From the NCBI GenBank assembly GCA_016839545.1, contig JAEOUB010000310.1, forward strand, positions 1 through 8,431: a stretch of 8,431 bases of DNA, written 5' to 3'. This stretch comes from Candidatus Kariarchaeota archaeon. GTDB lineage: Archaea; Asgardarchaeota; Heimdallarchaeia; Heimdallarchaeales; Kariarchaeaceae. Of this stretch, positions 1 to 6,231 are shown in pieces (positions within the stretch are counted from its first letter, which is position 1; each line of letters starts with the position of its first letter). The position numbers were made by a program, and so were the translations under genes. Below the pieces are notes generated by a model that was given only the letters and a program-made list of their open reading frames with translations, had not been told where the DNA came from and made no database searches.

Positions 1-348
1 ACCACATTAACGGTTGGTACTGCAAATCTTCAAACCGACGATTACAAAGTCCAAATTATTGCTTATGGTAGTGAAGGTCTGATAGCCGTCAGCCAACCTG
101 TAGATGTAGTCATCAATAACGAAGGATACACCTCCTCCACCACGTCATCTTCAGAAACGAGTGAGACTAGTGAGACTAGTGAAACTTCTAGTACCTCAAC
201 CGTGGAGAGCAGTACGGAACCAACGACCACCTCGTCTGTGGTAAGTCAACTGACCACGAATACTCAAAATACTCCCCAACTGTTTCCGGTCTTCTTTATC
301 ATCCTATTTACCTCCATTGTGGCTTTCAGGAGAAAGAGAGAACTGTAG
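1..348 (+). CDS. C-terminal part of a membrane-anchored surface protein with Ser/Thr-rich stalk (5' truncated)
   Basis: Frame 1 is open from the left edge to TAG at 346-348, giving 115 residues and no start, so the gene begins outside the window. The first 42 or so residues alternate polar and hydrophobic positions (YKVQIIAYGSEG, then SQPVDVVINN), like the last strands of an Ig-like or fibronectin-like beta-sandwich. Residues 43-90 are almost all Ser, Thr, Glu, Val and Gln, including four tandem Ser-Glu-Thr units, as expected for an O-glycosylated extracellular stalk. Residues 94-109 form one hydrophobic helix, followed by the basic tail RRKREL, a stop-transfer signal placing the C-terminus in the cytoplasm. 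I see no clear archaeosortase-type motif. By architecture this is a cell-surface or S-layer-associated protein; the ligand or enzymatic domain, if any, lies upstream. It ends 71 bases before the glycosylase gene on the same strand. Confidence 0.8.
   Translation, partial: TTLTVGTANLQTDDYKVQIIAYGSEGLIAVSQPVDVVINNEGYTSSTTSSSETSETSETSETSSTSTVESSTEPTTTSSVVSQLTTNTQNTPQLFPVFFIILFTSIVAFRRKREL
151..186 (+). repeat. Four tandem 9-base units encoding Ser-Glu-Thr
   Basis: Four in-frame 9-base units (TCAGAAACG, AGTGAGACT, AGTGAGACT, AGTGAAACT) each encode Ser-Glu-Thr in the stalk of the surface protein. The middle two units are identical and the outer ones differ at wobble positions. This is typical of a stalk that changes length by slippage. 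Confidence 0.8.
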
Positions 349-403
349 ATCACAACTGCTTGATTCTGGCATTCTTGTAAAAACCAAACCTATTAATGAG
401 CCG

Positions 404-413
404 GGAGATGATC
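404..413 (+). promoter_or_regulatory. Shine-Dalgarno site of the 3-methyladenine glycosylase gene
   Basis: GGAGATGATC lies six bases before the ATG at 420 and closely matches the archaeal 16S rRNA 3'-end complement (GGAGGTGATC). It fixes the start codon. It is one of only two clear ribosome binding sites in the window; most other genes look leaderless. Confidence 0.7.
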
Positions 414-419
414 TGACAT

Positions 420-953
420 ATGAAAGAAAAGCCACGTTGTAATTGGATGGGAGACGACGCTCTCATGATTGCCTACCATGATGATGAGTATGGCGTACCT
501 GTGAACGATGACAATGTCATCTTCGAACGTCTCATGCTCGAGATTTACCAGGCTGGACTGACCTGGAAGCTGATCCTCCACCGTCGGGTTGGCTTCAACA
601 ACGCATTTCATAATTATAATCTGAAGAAAGTCGCCACGATGACTGACAAGCAACTTGAAGCCCTGTATGACAATCCAGACATCATCAGAAACAAGCTCAA
701 GATTAATACCACACGGCACAATGCCCAGGTGGCACTGACCCTTATTGCGGAGCATGGTTCATTCCTTGACTACCTGAGAACTCTAAATTACCAGCAGAAG
801 GGCGATCCCAAGGAATTCTTCAAACCTACTATTAAACAGATGAAGAAGGATGGTTTCAAGTTTATTGGACCGCTGATCTTAGAGGAATTTTTCAAATCTA
901 TTGGTATGAACGAGGTTCTCCATCAAAAGCACTGTTTTATGTATAAAAAATGA
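420..953 (+). CDS. tag: DNA-3-methyladenine glycosylase I (Tag family)
   Basis: The 177-residue product belongs to the Tag family, helix-hairpin-helix-fold monofunctional glycosylases that remove 3-methyladenine from alkylated DNA and start base excision repair. Landmarks align with E. coli Tag at a constant offset of three: Cys7 and His20 (zinc ligands Cys4 and His17), the AYHDDEYGVP block, Glu41 in LMLEIYQAGLTW (catalytic-pocket Glu38) and Trp49 (Trp46, which stacks on the base). Near the C-terminus LHQKHCF supplies the His-x3-Cys pair completing the zinc site, and DGFKFIGP matches the conserved GFKFVG segment. One substitution is Tyr24 where E. coli has Trp21. Length is normal for the family (about 180-190). 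The ATG at 420 has a strong ribosome binding site. The gene could be co-transcribed with the surface protein upstream. Its TGA is immediately followed by the stop of the convergent methyltransferase gene. Confidence 0.93.
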   Translation: MKEKPRCNWMGDDALMIAYHDDEYGVPVNDDNVIFERLMLEIYQAGLTWKLILHRRVGFNNAFHNYNLKKVATMTDKQLEALYDNPDIIRNKLKINTTRHNAQVALTLIAEHGSFLDYLRTLNYQQKGDPKEFFKPTIKQMKKDGFKFIGPLILEEFFKSIGMNEVLHQKHCFMYKK

Positions 954-1670
954 CTACCAGATAAAGGGAATAAGCCGGTACCTGGTCTCATTTGTATACT
1001 CCTCATACCCATCAAGCTCTTGTCGCAGCGTGTTGTCTTCCTTGAACAGCCGGTACATCAGGACAATTGTCATGAGAACCACAGGGATGTACGCCCACAG
1101 ACTGCCAAGTAGAAGAGGGCTGACACCATTTCCAATGAGCCCGGCAAGATATCCTGGGTGCCTGACATAATGGTAAGGTCCCTCTTTGATGACATAATGC
1201 CCTCTGTCCTCCTGGATTCTCACAACTGATGAGAAGAATTTGTTGGTCAGCATCGCCCAGTTACCAAGAAACATACTGAGGAACAGGATCCCAAGAGAGG
1301 TCAACTGAATTGTCAGGGACATTTCTCCCGTCCATCCGAACCGGATGTCGAGACCGGAAATCAAAAGCATGATCAGAGGCCCAAAAATTCCTATGACCTG
1401 AACTATCTTTTTGTCCCATTCCGCCACCTCGTCGTCATCCAAGGCTGAGAGACGTTCATTGAGCATCTCTGGATTGGTCAGCATAGCCTGAGCCCGACCC
1501 AAAAAGGTGAAGACGATAACGGTAAGGACATATGCCCATCCCTGCCAGTAGTTTACCGTACCTGCAGGAATAAACAGGCAGGCGACCAGCAGAACTACCA
1601 TGATAGTGAACCGCTTGAATAACATGGTCCACGTAACTTTCATGGTCTCAGGTTCTGTCGATTCGGTCAT
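954..1670 (-). CDS. ICMT/PEMT-like integral membrane methyltransferase
   Basis: The 238-residue protein carries the C-terminal signature of the isoprenylcysteine carboxyl methyltransferase / phospholipid methyltransferase superfamily, SAM-dependent enzymes inside the membrane. GPYHYVRHPGY (residues 164-174) is the conserved cofactor-binding block; KEDNTLRQELDGYEEY (210-225) and YRLIPFIW (231-238) are the conserved tail. Upstream, NPEMLNERL (66-74) and VRIQEDRGHYVI (150-161) are also typical. Hydrophobic helices lie near residues 20-37, 44-60, 89-107, 119-140 and 175-207, the last probably a helical hairpin. The substrate cannot be read from sequence: prokaryotic members are mostly uncharacterised and may act on lipids or small prenylated compounds rather than proteins. 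The ATG at 1670 lacks a ribosome binding site but has a TATA element 26 bases upstream, which supports this start; Met10 is an alternative. It lies downstream of the EamA gene on the same strand, with 75 bases between. Confidence 0.85.
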   Translation of the reverse strand: MTESTEPETMKVTWTMLFKRFTIMVVLLVACLFIPAGTVNYWQGWAYVLTVIVFTFLGRAQAMLTNPEMLNERLSALDDDEVAEWDKKIVQVIGIFGPLIMLLISGLDIRFGWTGEMSLTIQLTSLGILFLSMFLGNWAMLTNKFFSSVVRIQEDRGHYVIKEGPYHYVRHPGYLAGLIGNGVSPLLLGSLWAYIPVVLMTIVLMYRLFKEDNTLRQELDGYEEYTNETRYRLIPFIW

Positions 1671-1692
1671 TGCGTTTCATTCGGAAAAGATC

Positions 1693-1700
1693 TATTTATT
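1693..1700 (-). promoter_or_regulatory. TATA element of the ICMT-like gene
   Basis: AATAAATA on the minus strand is centred about 26 bases upstream of the ATG at 1670. A transcript starting 25 or so bases from the TATA centre would begin at or next to the start codon, fitting a leaderless mRNA. No ribosome binding site lies between. Confidence 0.5.
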
Positions 1701-1745
1701 GACAAAGGAAGTGGTATGTACTGAAATCTGCAATTTGTTAATTTG

Positions 1746-2714
1746 TTATTCGGAAATGGATCCTCGACCCGAGTAGAGAAGACCGTAGAGGCTGACAAGA
1801 GTAATAATCATTGCAACTGCCTGGTAGGGTAACAGTATCTCTCTGAGGATGAGGATTGCAAGAAAGGCTGTAAAAACGGGTGCCGGGGTAGTTACTGAAC
1901 TGGCAACGGAAACATCCACATGTCGTAGTGAGTAGAACCACAGGACAAGCTCAAGATAGTAGAAAGCACCCATGAGCAGGGCATAGAGCTGAAATTGTGG
2001 ATTGATCAGTCCTTCCCAGATTCCTGCAGGTCCCTCGAGAAGTATGATAACAACGAGAAATACCACTGTGGAACTGATGACACGGATCAAAGTGACTTGA
2101 TTGGGTGTGATGGGGTATTTTGCCATGGTCTGCTTGAGAATAATATGAGCCACACTCCACAGAAAGGGGACGAGTAATGCGAGTAGGAAATAGATGGAGA
2201 TCTCTTCCATTCGCCACGTACCACCTGTTCCCAGGTAGTAGATCCCAGTTACCAGCAGAACCGTGAAGAAGATCTCTTTCCAAGATTTCCGCTTACGGAT
2301 CATGATGAATTCGAGTGAGATGGAGAATAGGGGGTAGGCCTGGAGAGCGATTGCCGCATTCACTGTTCCCGCGGATTCAAATGAGAGTACATAGAGAAAA
2401 GTGGTAACCGCGAAAATAACTCCTGTTGCCAGTACAATTGAGATCACTCGCTTTTTTGAATCTCGGTCAAGAGAGGGTGAGAATATTCCTGATTGATCCC
2501 TGCTGCGTTCGATTGATGTCAGTGGTATGGCACAGATTACCTCCCAGATAGTCAGATACAGTGCAAAATGTAGGGCTGATAGCTCTGCCGGTCTACTGTT
2601 GGAGATGATTGGCATCCAGCTGAGAAGGAACAGGCACCCCATTGCAAAGAATACACCACGACTCCGTTTGGGTACAAACTTCTCCTCTGACTCGAGGAGA
2701 CTCACCTGCTCCAT
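1746..2714 (-). CDS. EamA/DMT-superfamily transporter
   Basis: The 322-residue protein has about ten hydrophobic helices in two five-helix halves, the architecture of the drug/metabolite transporter superfamily (EamA domain repeated twice). The first half contains SAGTVNAAIALQAYPLFS, then a basic-flanked loop (IRKRKSWKE). The second half repeats the pattern in VDVSVASSVTTPAPVFTAF followed by LREILLPYQ, with the conserved Glu. A polar 20-residue N-terminus and a 25-residue charged loop after the second helix (about residues 69-89, ERSRDQSG onwards) face the cytoplasm. Such carriers export amino acids, nucleotide-sugars or other metabolites; the substrate cannot be told from sequence. The ATG at 2714 has a TATA element 24 bases upstream and no ribosome binding site. 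The gene diverges from the zinc-ribbon membrane protein across 120 bases and precedes the methyltransferase gene. Confidence 0.9.
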   Translation of the reverse strand: MEQVSLLESEEKFVPKRSRGVFFAMGCLFLLSWMPIISNSRPAELSALHFALYLTIWEVICAIPLTSIERSRDQSGIFSPSLDRDSKKRVISIVLATGVIFAVTTFLYVLSFESAGTVNAAIALQAYPLFSISLEFIMIRKRKSWKEIFFTVLLVTGIYYLGTGGTWRMEEISIYFLLALLVPFLWSVAHIILKQTMAKYPITPNQVTLIRVISSTVVFLVVIILLEGPAGIWEGLINPQFQLYALLMGAFYYLELVLWFYSLRHVDVSVASSVTTPAPVFTAFLAILILREILLPYQAVAMIITLVSLYGLLYSGRGSISE

Positions 2715-2732
2715 GATTTGAAAGTGTCTCAG

Positions 2733-2744
2733 ATATTATAATAG
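2733..2744 (-). promoter_or_regulatory. TATA element of the EamA transporter gene
   Basis: CTATTATAATAT on the minus strand is centred about 24 bases before the ATG at 2714, consistent with leaderless transcription. It sits in the 120-base divergent promoter region shared with the zinc-ribbon gene. Confidence 0.55.
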
Positions 2745-2805
2745 GTTGTAGTTGCCTTGGTGACCTTCTCAATATTTTGTGTCTATATATTCTATAAACT
2801 CCTAT

Positions 2806-2814
2806 TCTATATAC
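2806..2814 (+). promoter_or_regulatory. TATA element of the zinc-ribbon membrane protein gene
   Basis: TCTATATAC is centred 25 bases before the ATG at 2835, the spacing expected for a leaderless transcript. A second TATA-like run, CTATATATTC, lies at 2783-2792 and could be an alternative promoter. The position supports 2835 rather than the upstream in-frame TTG at 2757 as the start. Confidence 0.55.
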
Positions 2815-2834
2815 CGCCAAACCTCATTATACTT

Positions 2835-3584
2835 ATGTCTGAGACAACATACTGTCCAAATTGTGGAAGTCCCAATCCGGTTGCAAGTGAATACTGCACC
2901 GGTTGTGGCACTCGCCTTGAACCTCAGAAGGGTGGTATAACGTACGCCACTCCTCCCTCAGCCATTACCTATCAGATAGGAGAAGTTCCCAAGCGGAATT
3001 ACTGGCAATATATTCTTCCAGGATTCATCTCTCCCTTTTTCTTTGTAATTATAGCTCTATGGGGAGGCTACCTTGAAGAAACACCTGGGCAGAGTTATGC
3101 TGGATTTTTCTCAGCTCTTGCCGTCCTGTTTGTGATAATGACTGCTGCAGCACTGTATGCTCTGTACTACTACTTTCGCAATTTTGCTGATTTCCGTCTT
3201 ATGATGGCAAAGTACCATCCCAATGTCTATCCTGCAGGCCAGGATCCAATTGTCATGCTTGTACTCTATTGTGTGTTTTCACAATTGTTCCTGTACTTCA
3301 AGTACGAGCAGTTGCACACTCATCTTCGTGATCTTCACAATGAAACCAACCTGCCTCCATCAGGCTGGAAGATTATTGCATTATTGGTGGCAACCATACT
3401 CATCCCAGTTTTCGGAGCCATTGCCTTCATCTTCCCACTGGTCATCTCAGGGTCAACGTCGATTTTGGGATTGATATTTGTCACTGCTATTGTTCCCATG
3501 GCAATTGGTCTGTATTTCCTGTACTTAGAGTATAATTGGCAGGCAAGGTTTAACGAACACGTCCTCTCACATGAGGCTCAGTAA
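2835..3584 (+). CDS. Zinc-ribbon protein with about five membrane helices, function unknown
   Basis: The product (249 residues from the ATG at 2835) begins with a compact zinc ribbon: Cys7-x2-Cys10 and Cys21-x2-Cys24 in CPNCGSPNP and CTGCGTRLE, the zinc-ribbon type often found at the N-terminus of archaeal membrane proteins. A Pro/Gly/Thr linker (30-50) leads to hydrophobic helices near 60-80, 90-112, 138-155, 178-203 and 208-231. A loop at 158-170 has three His (EQLHTHLRDLHNE), and the C-terminus is polar. I do not recognise the membrane part; a distant relation to DUF4234-type domains is possible but unproven. The role could be sensing or scaffolding at the membrane, with the ribbon in the cytoplasm. 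An in-frame TTG at 2757 would add 26 hydrophobic residues, but the TATA element lies between it and the ATG, so I reject it. The GTPase gene follows 140 bases downstream with its own promoter. Confidence 0.8.
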   Translation: MSETTYCPNCGSPNPVASEYCTGCGTRLEPQKGGITYATPPSAITYQIGEVPKRNYWQYILPGFISPFFFVIIALWGGYLEETPGQSYAGFFSALAVLFVIMTAAALYALYYYFRNFADFRLMMAKYHPNVYPAGQDPIVMLVLYCVFSQLFLYFKYEQLHTHLRDLHNETNLPPSGWKIIALLVATILIPVFGAIAFIFPLVISGSTSILGLIFVTAIVPMAIGLYFLYLEYNWQARFNEHVLSHEAQ

Positions 3585-3609
3585 CAAGCTCTGTCCTGGA
3601 GAAACTGGC

Positions 3610-3623
3610 ATCGATCGGTCGAT
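3610..3623. repeat. Short inverted repeat in the gap before the GTPase gene
   Basis: ATCGA (3610-3614) and TCGAT (3619-3623) form a perfect 5-base dyad around TCGG, 26 bases after the zinc-ribbon gene stop. It is not followed by a T run, so it is a weak terminator candidate; chance is a fair explanation. Confidence 0.25.
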
Positions 3624-3689
3624 TTCGAATAACACCAATTTGGATTTCTTTCTTCCCTGAGTCAGTGCAAACTGATACAGGTCACCCAC

Positions 3690-3700
3690 TACATACTAAT
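3690..3700 (+). promoter_or_regulatory. Probable TATA element of the small GTPase gene
   Basis: TACATACTAAT is centred about 30 bases before the ATG at 3725, which would give a leader of only a few bases. An out-of-frame ATG at 3718-3720 precedes the real start by one base-turn; in that frame a stop follows within six codons. Confidence 0.4.
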
Positions 3701-3724
3701 GAGAGAAAGTTAACACCATGTTGA

Positions 3725-4252
3725 ATGCATCCCGATAAGCTCAAAATCGTTGTAATAGGGGACTCTGCCGTAGGCAAAACCTCATTGCGTCGAAGATACA
3801 TGGGTGAGGGGTTTAGAGGGAGTTACACTGCTACACTAGGATCAGAATTCTCAGTCAAGAAAATCAGGGAAACCACAATTACACTGTTTGATCTTGCAGG
3901 CGATCCGGCGTCAAAATTTCTGAGGAGTGGCTACTATGCAGGCACTGACGGCTTTATCGTTGTGTTTGACATTACCAATCGGAAAAGTTTTGAGAATCTT
4001 GAAGGATGGTTTGATGAGATCCGGTCTAATCTTGGTAATGGTCTGAAGGTGTTTATCTTGGGGAACAAAGAGGACCTTCGAGATATGGGTAATGACCGCG
4101 TGGAGGAGGACGAGGCCTATGAATATGCCAATCGGAAGGCAAAGGAGTTTGACGCCTCAATTTCATTCCTAACAACTTCTGCACTTACGGGATACAATGT
4201 AGAGGTTGCATTCAACAAGCTTATTGCAGAGATTACAATGACTGAGAATTAA
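3725..4252 (+). CDS. Ras-superfamily small GTPase (Rab/Ras-like)
   Basis: The 175-residue protein is a single G domain with all five nucleotide-binding motifs: G1 GDSAVGKT (12-19), G2 Thr37 in YTATLG (34-39), G3 DLAG (56-59), G4 NKED (114-117) and G5 TSAL (151-154). The switch I segment SYTATLGSEF resembles the Rab-type SYKATIGVDF, and FDITNRKSFENLEGWF (81-96) is the usual stretch after beta-4. Family members act as GTP/GDP switches in signalling and trafficking, and Asgard archaea carry many. Two oddities: the residue after DLAG is Asp60 where Ras has catalytic Gln61, so intrinsic hydrolysis may be slow or organised differently; and the chain ends right after helix 5 with no cysteine tail, so no prenylation site. 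An in-frame stop at 3722-3724 means translation cannot start earlier than 3725. The TAA overlaps the stop of the convergent cyclase gene. Confidence 0.95.
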   Translation: MHPDKLKIVVIGDSAVGKTSLRRRYMGEGFRGSYTATLGSEFSVKKIRETTITLFDLAGDPASKFLRSGYYAGTDGFIVVFDITNRKSFENLEGWFDEIRSNLGNGLKVFILGNKEDLRDMGNDRVEEDEAYEYANRKAKEFDASISFLTTSALTGYNVEVAFNKLIAEITMTEN

Positions 4253-5127
4253 AAAACCGCAATCGGATTTACTGGTGATCCTGACACTCCAAAGAGTCTC
4301 CAGGGTGCAATAGTCAGCATGAATTCCCATCTATCTTCTTGTGAACATACTTCTGCAAGGGTATCCAGCTCTGCATTATCCAGTAGTGGCAAACCCATGT
4401 GCGGGATACAGAGACTATGAAGGGGAAGGTAATGCTTGACATAGGGATTGGGGAGATAGTCTGACCCTCCATCGTTCCCCAATACACTGATTTCTCTGTC
4501 ATGTAGCCAGGGTATAATCTCAGGATGCATCCCGGATAAGGCCTCTGCGGTGTTTCTCTCTCCCGTTCCTGATCGTATGAGAAGGATATCTCCTGATCTT
4601 ATTTCTGTTTTCTGAGATACCATTGCCTCCTCGAGGTCTGACAGTCTGATTACCTCTCCAGGGTTCAATCTTCCTCGTATCCTTGCAATATCGAGAAGAA
4701 CTCCCCTTCCGGTTATACCACGCGCAGCCAGTTTCTCTATCCCGAGTTTGAGTGTCCCAGTGGTTTTGACATTATCAGAAGAGTAACCGTTGTACAGCTT
4801 GTCCTCGGCAAAAATATGGCAGAGACCATCGAGATGAGTAAACTTGAAACCATGAAATATCATACCTACAAAGTCGAATGAATGATTACCCTGATTATTC
4901 ATCACATACTGCTCAGTTCTAGATATCTGGTTCTCGGCAAAGGGTTGCATCCTTGATTCCCGTGCAAGTGATACCGTCTCACCTGTTATGACCAGTGCTG
5001 CAGCCTGTCTTACGCACTCAGAAGTGATATAATTGATAGTCCCCAATTCATCGTCATCACCCCATTTTCCCCAGTTTGAGATTGCAGGGATCAGATCGTC
5101 AAGAGCATCATCTGTATCATAAGCCAT
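4249..5127 (-). CDS. Cyclase / kynurenine-formamidase-family metal-dependent hydrolase
   Basis: The 292-residue protein (from the ATG at 5127) matches the longer subgroup of the 'cyclase' family (PF04199), metal-dependent amide or ester hydrolases related to kynurenine formamidase and polyketide cyclases. Conserved landmarks are SNWGKWGDDDELGTINYIT (17-35), the metal site HGFKFTHLDGLCH with His92, His98, Asp100 and His104, then KLYNGY, RGVLLDIARI, GDILLIRSGTG, LGNDGGSDYLP, GLPLLDNAELDTLAEV, WEFMLTIAPWRL and the terminal GSPVNPIAVF. No signal peptide is visible. The substrate is undetermined. An in-frame ATG at 5253 would add 42 residues, but the extension resembles nothing in the family, while the ATG at 5127 has a ribosome binding site (GAGATGAT) and starts close to where the conserved region begins. 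It diverges from a membrane protein gene, and its stop overlaps that of the GTPase gene. Confidence 0.9.
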   Translation of the reverse strand: MAYDTDDALDDLIPAISNWGKWGDDDELGTINYITSECVRQAAALVITGETVSLARESRMQPFAENQISRTEQYVMNNQGNHSFDFVGMIFHGFKFTHLDGLCHIFAEDKLYNGYSSDNVKTTGTLKLGIEKLAARGITGRGVLLDIARIRGRLNPGEVIRLSDLEEAMVSQKTEIRSGDILLIRSGTGERNTAEALSGMHPEIIPWLHDREISVLGNDGGSDYLPNPYVKHYLPLHSLCIPHMGLPLLDNAELDTLAEVCSQEDRWEFMLTIAPWRLFGVSGSPVNPIAVF

Positions 5128-5130
5128 ACT

Positions 5131-5138
5131 ATCATCTC
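5131..5138 (-). promoter_or_regulatory. Shine-Dalgarno site deciding the cyclase start
   Basis: GAGATGAT on the minus strand ends three bases before the ATG at 5127 and has the same core as the site before the glycosylase gene. It favours 5127 over the upstream in-frame ATG at 5253. Confidence 0.6.
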
Positions 5139-5266
5139 TTATTGTGTGGCACTTAATTCTATCCTCAGTTGAGTAATAATGTGAATTAGGCAGGTTTACA
5201 GTCCTGAGAACTCCAGTTATGAGGTCGAGCTTGGTTTCTGACCATTCTTTCATTCAAACAGGCTCA

Positions 5267-5278
5267 AAATTAAATATT
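5267..5278 (+). promoter_or_regulatory. TATA element of the multi-helix membrane protein gene, possibly bidirectional
   Basis: AAATTAAATATT is centred 27 bases before the ATG at 5300, fitting a leaderless transcript. The element is near-symmetrical; read on the minus strand it lies about 19-22 bases before the upstream in-frame ATG at 5253 of the cyclase reading frame and might also serve that direction. Confidence 0.5.
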
Positions 5279-5299
5279 GATCCACATAGTACCGGTTCC

Positions 5300-5932
5300 A
5301 TGGGAATTAATTCTGATCTGGGATTGATCGGTGTGGTGTTTACCGTTATCAGTATAGTGGTACTCTGGCCACTGTGGTTTGTCTGGATCCCTCTAACTTA
5401 TTTCACCTTGTCACTCCCTTATCATGTTTATTACATGGACGCGACCCGTTCTGCACACAGTCAAAAACCGCCATTCCTATTCATTCCCAAGTGGAATTTT
5501 GTAATTTTTGTGCTGACCCTGTTTTTGCAATTATTCATCCTGACCACTATCAGACAAACTTGGTCTGAAATTGATATGCTGGAGACAGGGCGACTAGCAT
5601 TTGCATATCTCCTGGTCTGGGTTGTTGGGGGTGCTGGTGGACTTATCTATACCTACCGCAGTTCTGAAACCTGGCCACTGGACTGGGTCAGAACCAGGTT
5701 TATCAATTTCTTTTATGTGGTCGGTGCTTTCTTCTTGCTAACTGTCGTTCTCTTTGAAGATTTTTTTTACGGAACAATCGTTCTTACTTCAATTTTCTAT
5801 AATCTCCTACTCCTCATGGTCGTTATCCTTACTGGCTTGGAGATAGGATATTTCAGCAGAGCTGACTTGCTAACAAATGCATCAATCCTGTCAATTGAGT
5901 CTAACCCGACGGTATTTGGAGAGGAAGACTAG
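5300..5932 (+). CDS. Multi-helix membrane protein of unknown function
   Basis: From the ATG at 5300 the product has 210 residues, mostly membrane-embedded. Hydrophobic helices lie near residues 8-24, 28-44, 66-84, 99-118, 136-152 and 156-180, with a polar loop at 45-65 (YYMDATRSAHSQKPP) and an acidic 30-residue C-terminus ending in GEED. Tyr, Phe and Trp are frequent in the helices. I do not recognise a family and no catalytic motif stands out; a small integral membrane protein with a structural or sensory role is all that can be said. The start was chosen because a TATA element lies 27 bases upstream; an in-frame ATG at 5219 would add 27 hydrophilic residues and overlap the TATA element. The TAG at 5930-5932 overlaps the stop of the convergent helical mini-protein gene by four bases. 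Confidence 0.7.
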   Translation: MGINSDLGLIGVVFTVISIVVLWPLWFVWIPLTYFTLSLPYHVYYMDATRSAHSQKPPFLFIPKWNFVIFVLTLFLQLFILTTIRQTWSEIDMLETGRLAFAYLLVWVVGGAGGLIYTYRSSETWPLDWVRTRFINFFYVVGAFFLLTVVLFEDFFYGTIVLTSIFYNLLLLMVVILTGLEIGYFSRADLLTNASILSIESNPTVFGEED

Positions 5933-6213
5933 AGAATAGCCTGGATGGTTACAGAGTTCTCAAAGACAAGGTCAGAGAATTCAGCCATGATATCTCTCTC
6001 ACTGATCTGAAGGAGATTGCTTGCCATCTCAAACAGGGCTCCAAGAGATGCACGCCCATACCTCTCAACATAGCTGTCCATTTCAGTGTCAAGGATTGTT
6101 TTTGTCATGATCTGGTCCCAGATATCCTGGCCGTGGACGTTGACTACATAGTAGTAGAATTGGGTGATCAGAGTGTCAAAGTACCGGTTTTCAATGCTTA
6201 GTGTTTGAACCAT
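5929..6213 (-). CDS. 94-residue helical protein, possibly related to the N-terminal part of H-NOX domains
   Basis: This small soluble protein is rich in predicted helix and has no signal peptide or membrane segment. Two stretches, VNVHGQDIWDQIM (24-36) and LGALFEMASNLLQISERDI (57-75), resemble the first helices of H-NOX (haem NO-binding, HNOB) domains, where a 'YG...W..I' segment is followed by a 'D......L...A...L......I...F' segment. Full H-NOX domains are about 180 residues and bind haem through a His near residue 100; this chain ends at 94 with no equivalent His, and no continuing frame is seen downstream, so it cannot be an ordinary haem sensor. The resemblance is read by eye and may be only that of a generic helical fold. 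A TATA element lies 23 bases before the ATG, giving good support that the gene is real. It is divergent from the nucleoside phosphorylase gene and shares a four-base stop overlap with the membrane protein gene. Confidence 0.7.
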   Translation of the reverse strand: MVQTLSIENRYFDTLITQFYYYVVNVHGQDIWDQIMTKTILDTEMDSYVERYGRASLGALFEMASNLLQISERDIMAEFSDLVFENSVTIQAIL

Positions 6214-6231
6214 ACAACTACATTCGGGTCA

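Noticed and set aside
151..186. CRISPR-like or mobile repeat
   Set aside because: The repeat is nine bases, in frame, without spacers, and simply encodes Ser-Glu-Thr in a surface-protein stalk.
1995..2283. Additional reading frames inside the EamA gene on both strands
   Set aside because: Their products have composition typical of shifted frames, lack promoters or ribosome sites, and overlap a well-supported transporter gene entirely.
2757..2834. N-terminal signal-anchor extension of the zinc-ribbon protein from TTG 2757
   Set aside because: The TATA element and expected transcript start lie inside this stretch, and the zinc ribbon begins seven residues after the ATG at 2835, as is usual for such proteins.
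3725..4252. The GTPase as a substrate of the ICMT-like methyltransferase nearby
   Set aside because: The GTPase contains no C-terminal cysteine or CaaX box; it ends in acidic/polar residues right after helix 5.
5219..5299. Longer N-terminus of the membrane protein from ATG 5219
   Set aside because: It would place the start upstream of the TATA element at 5267-5278 and add a hydrophilic segment unlike the rest of the protein.
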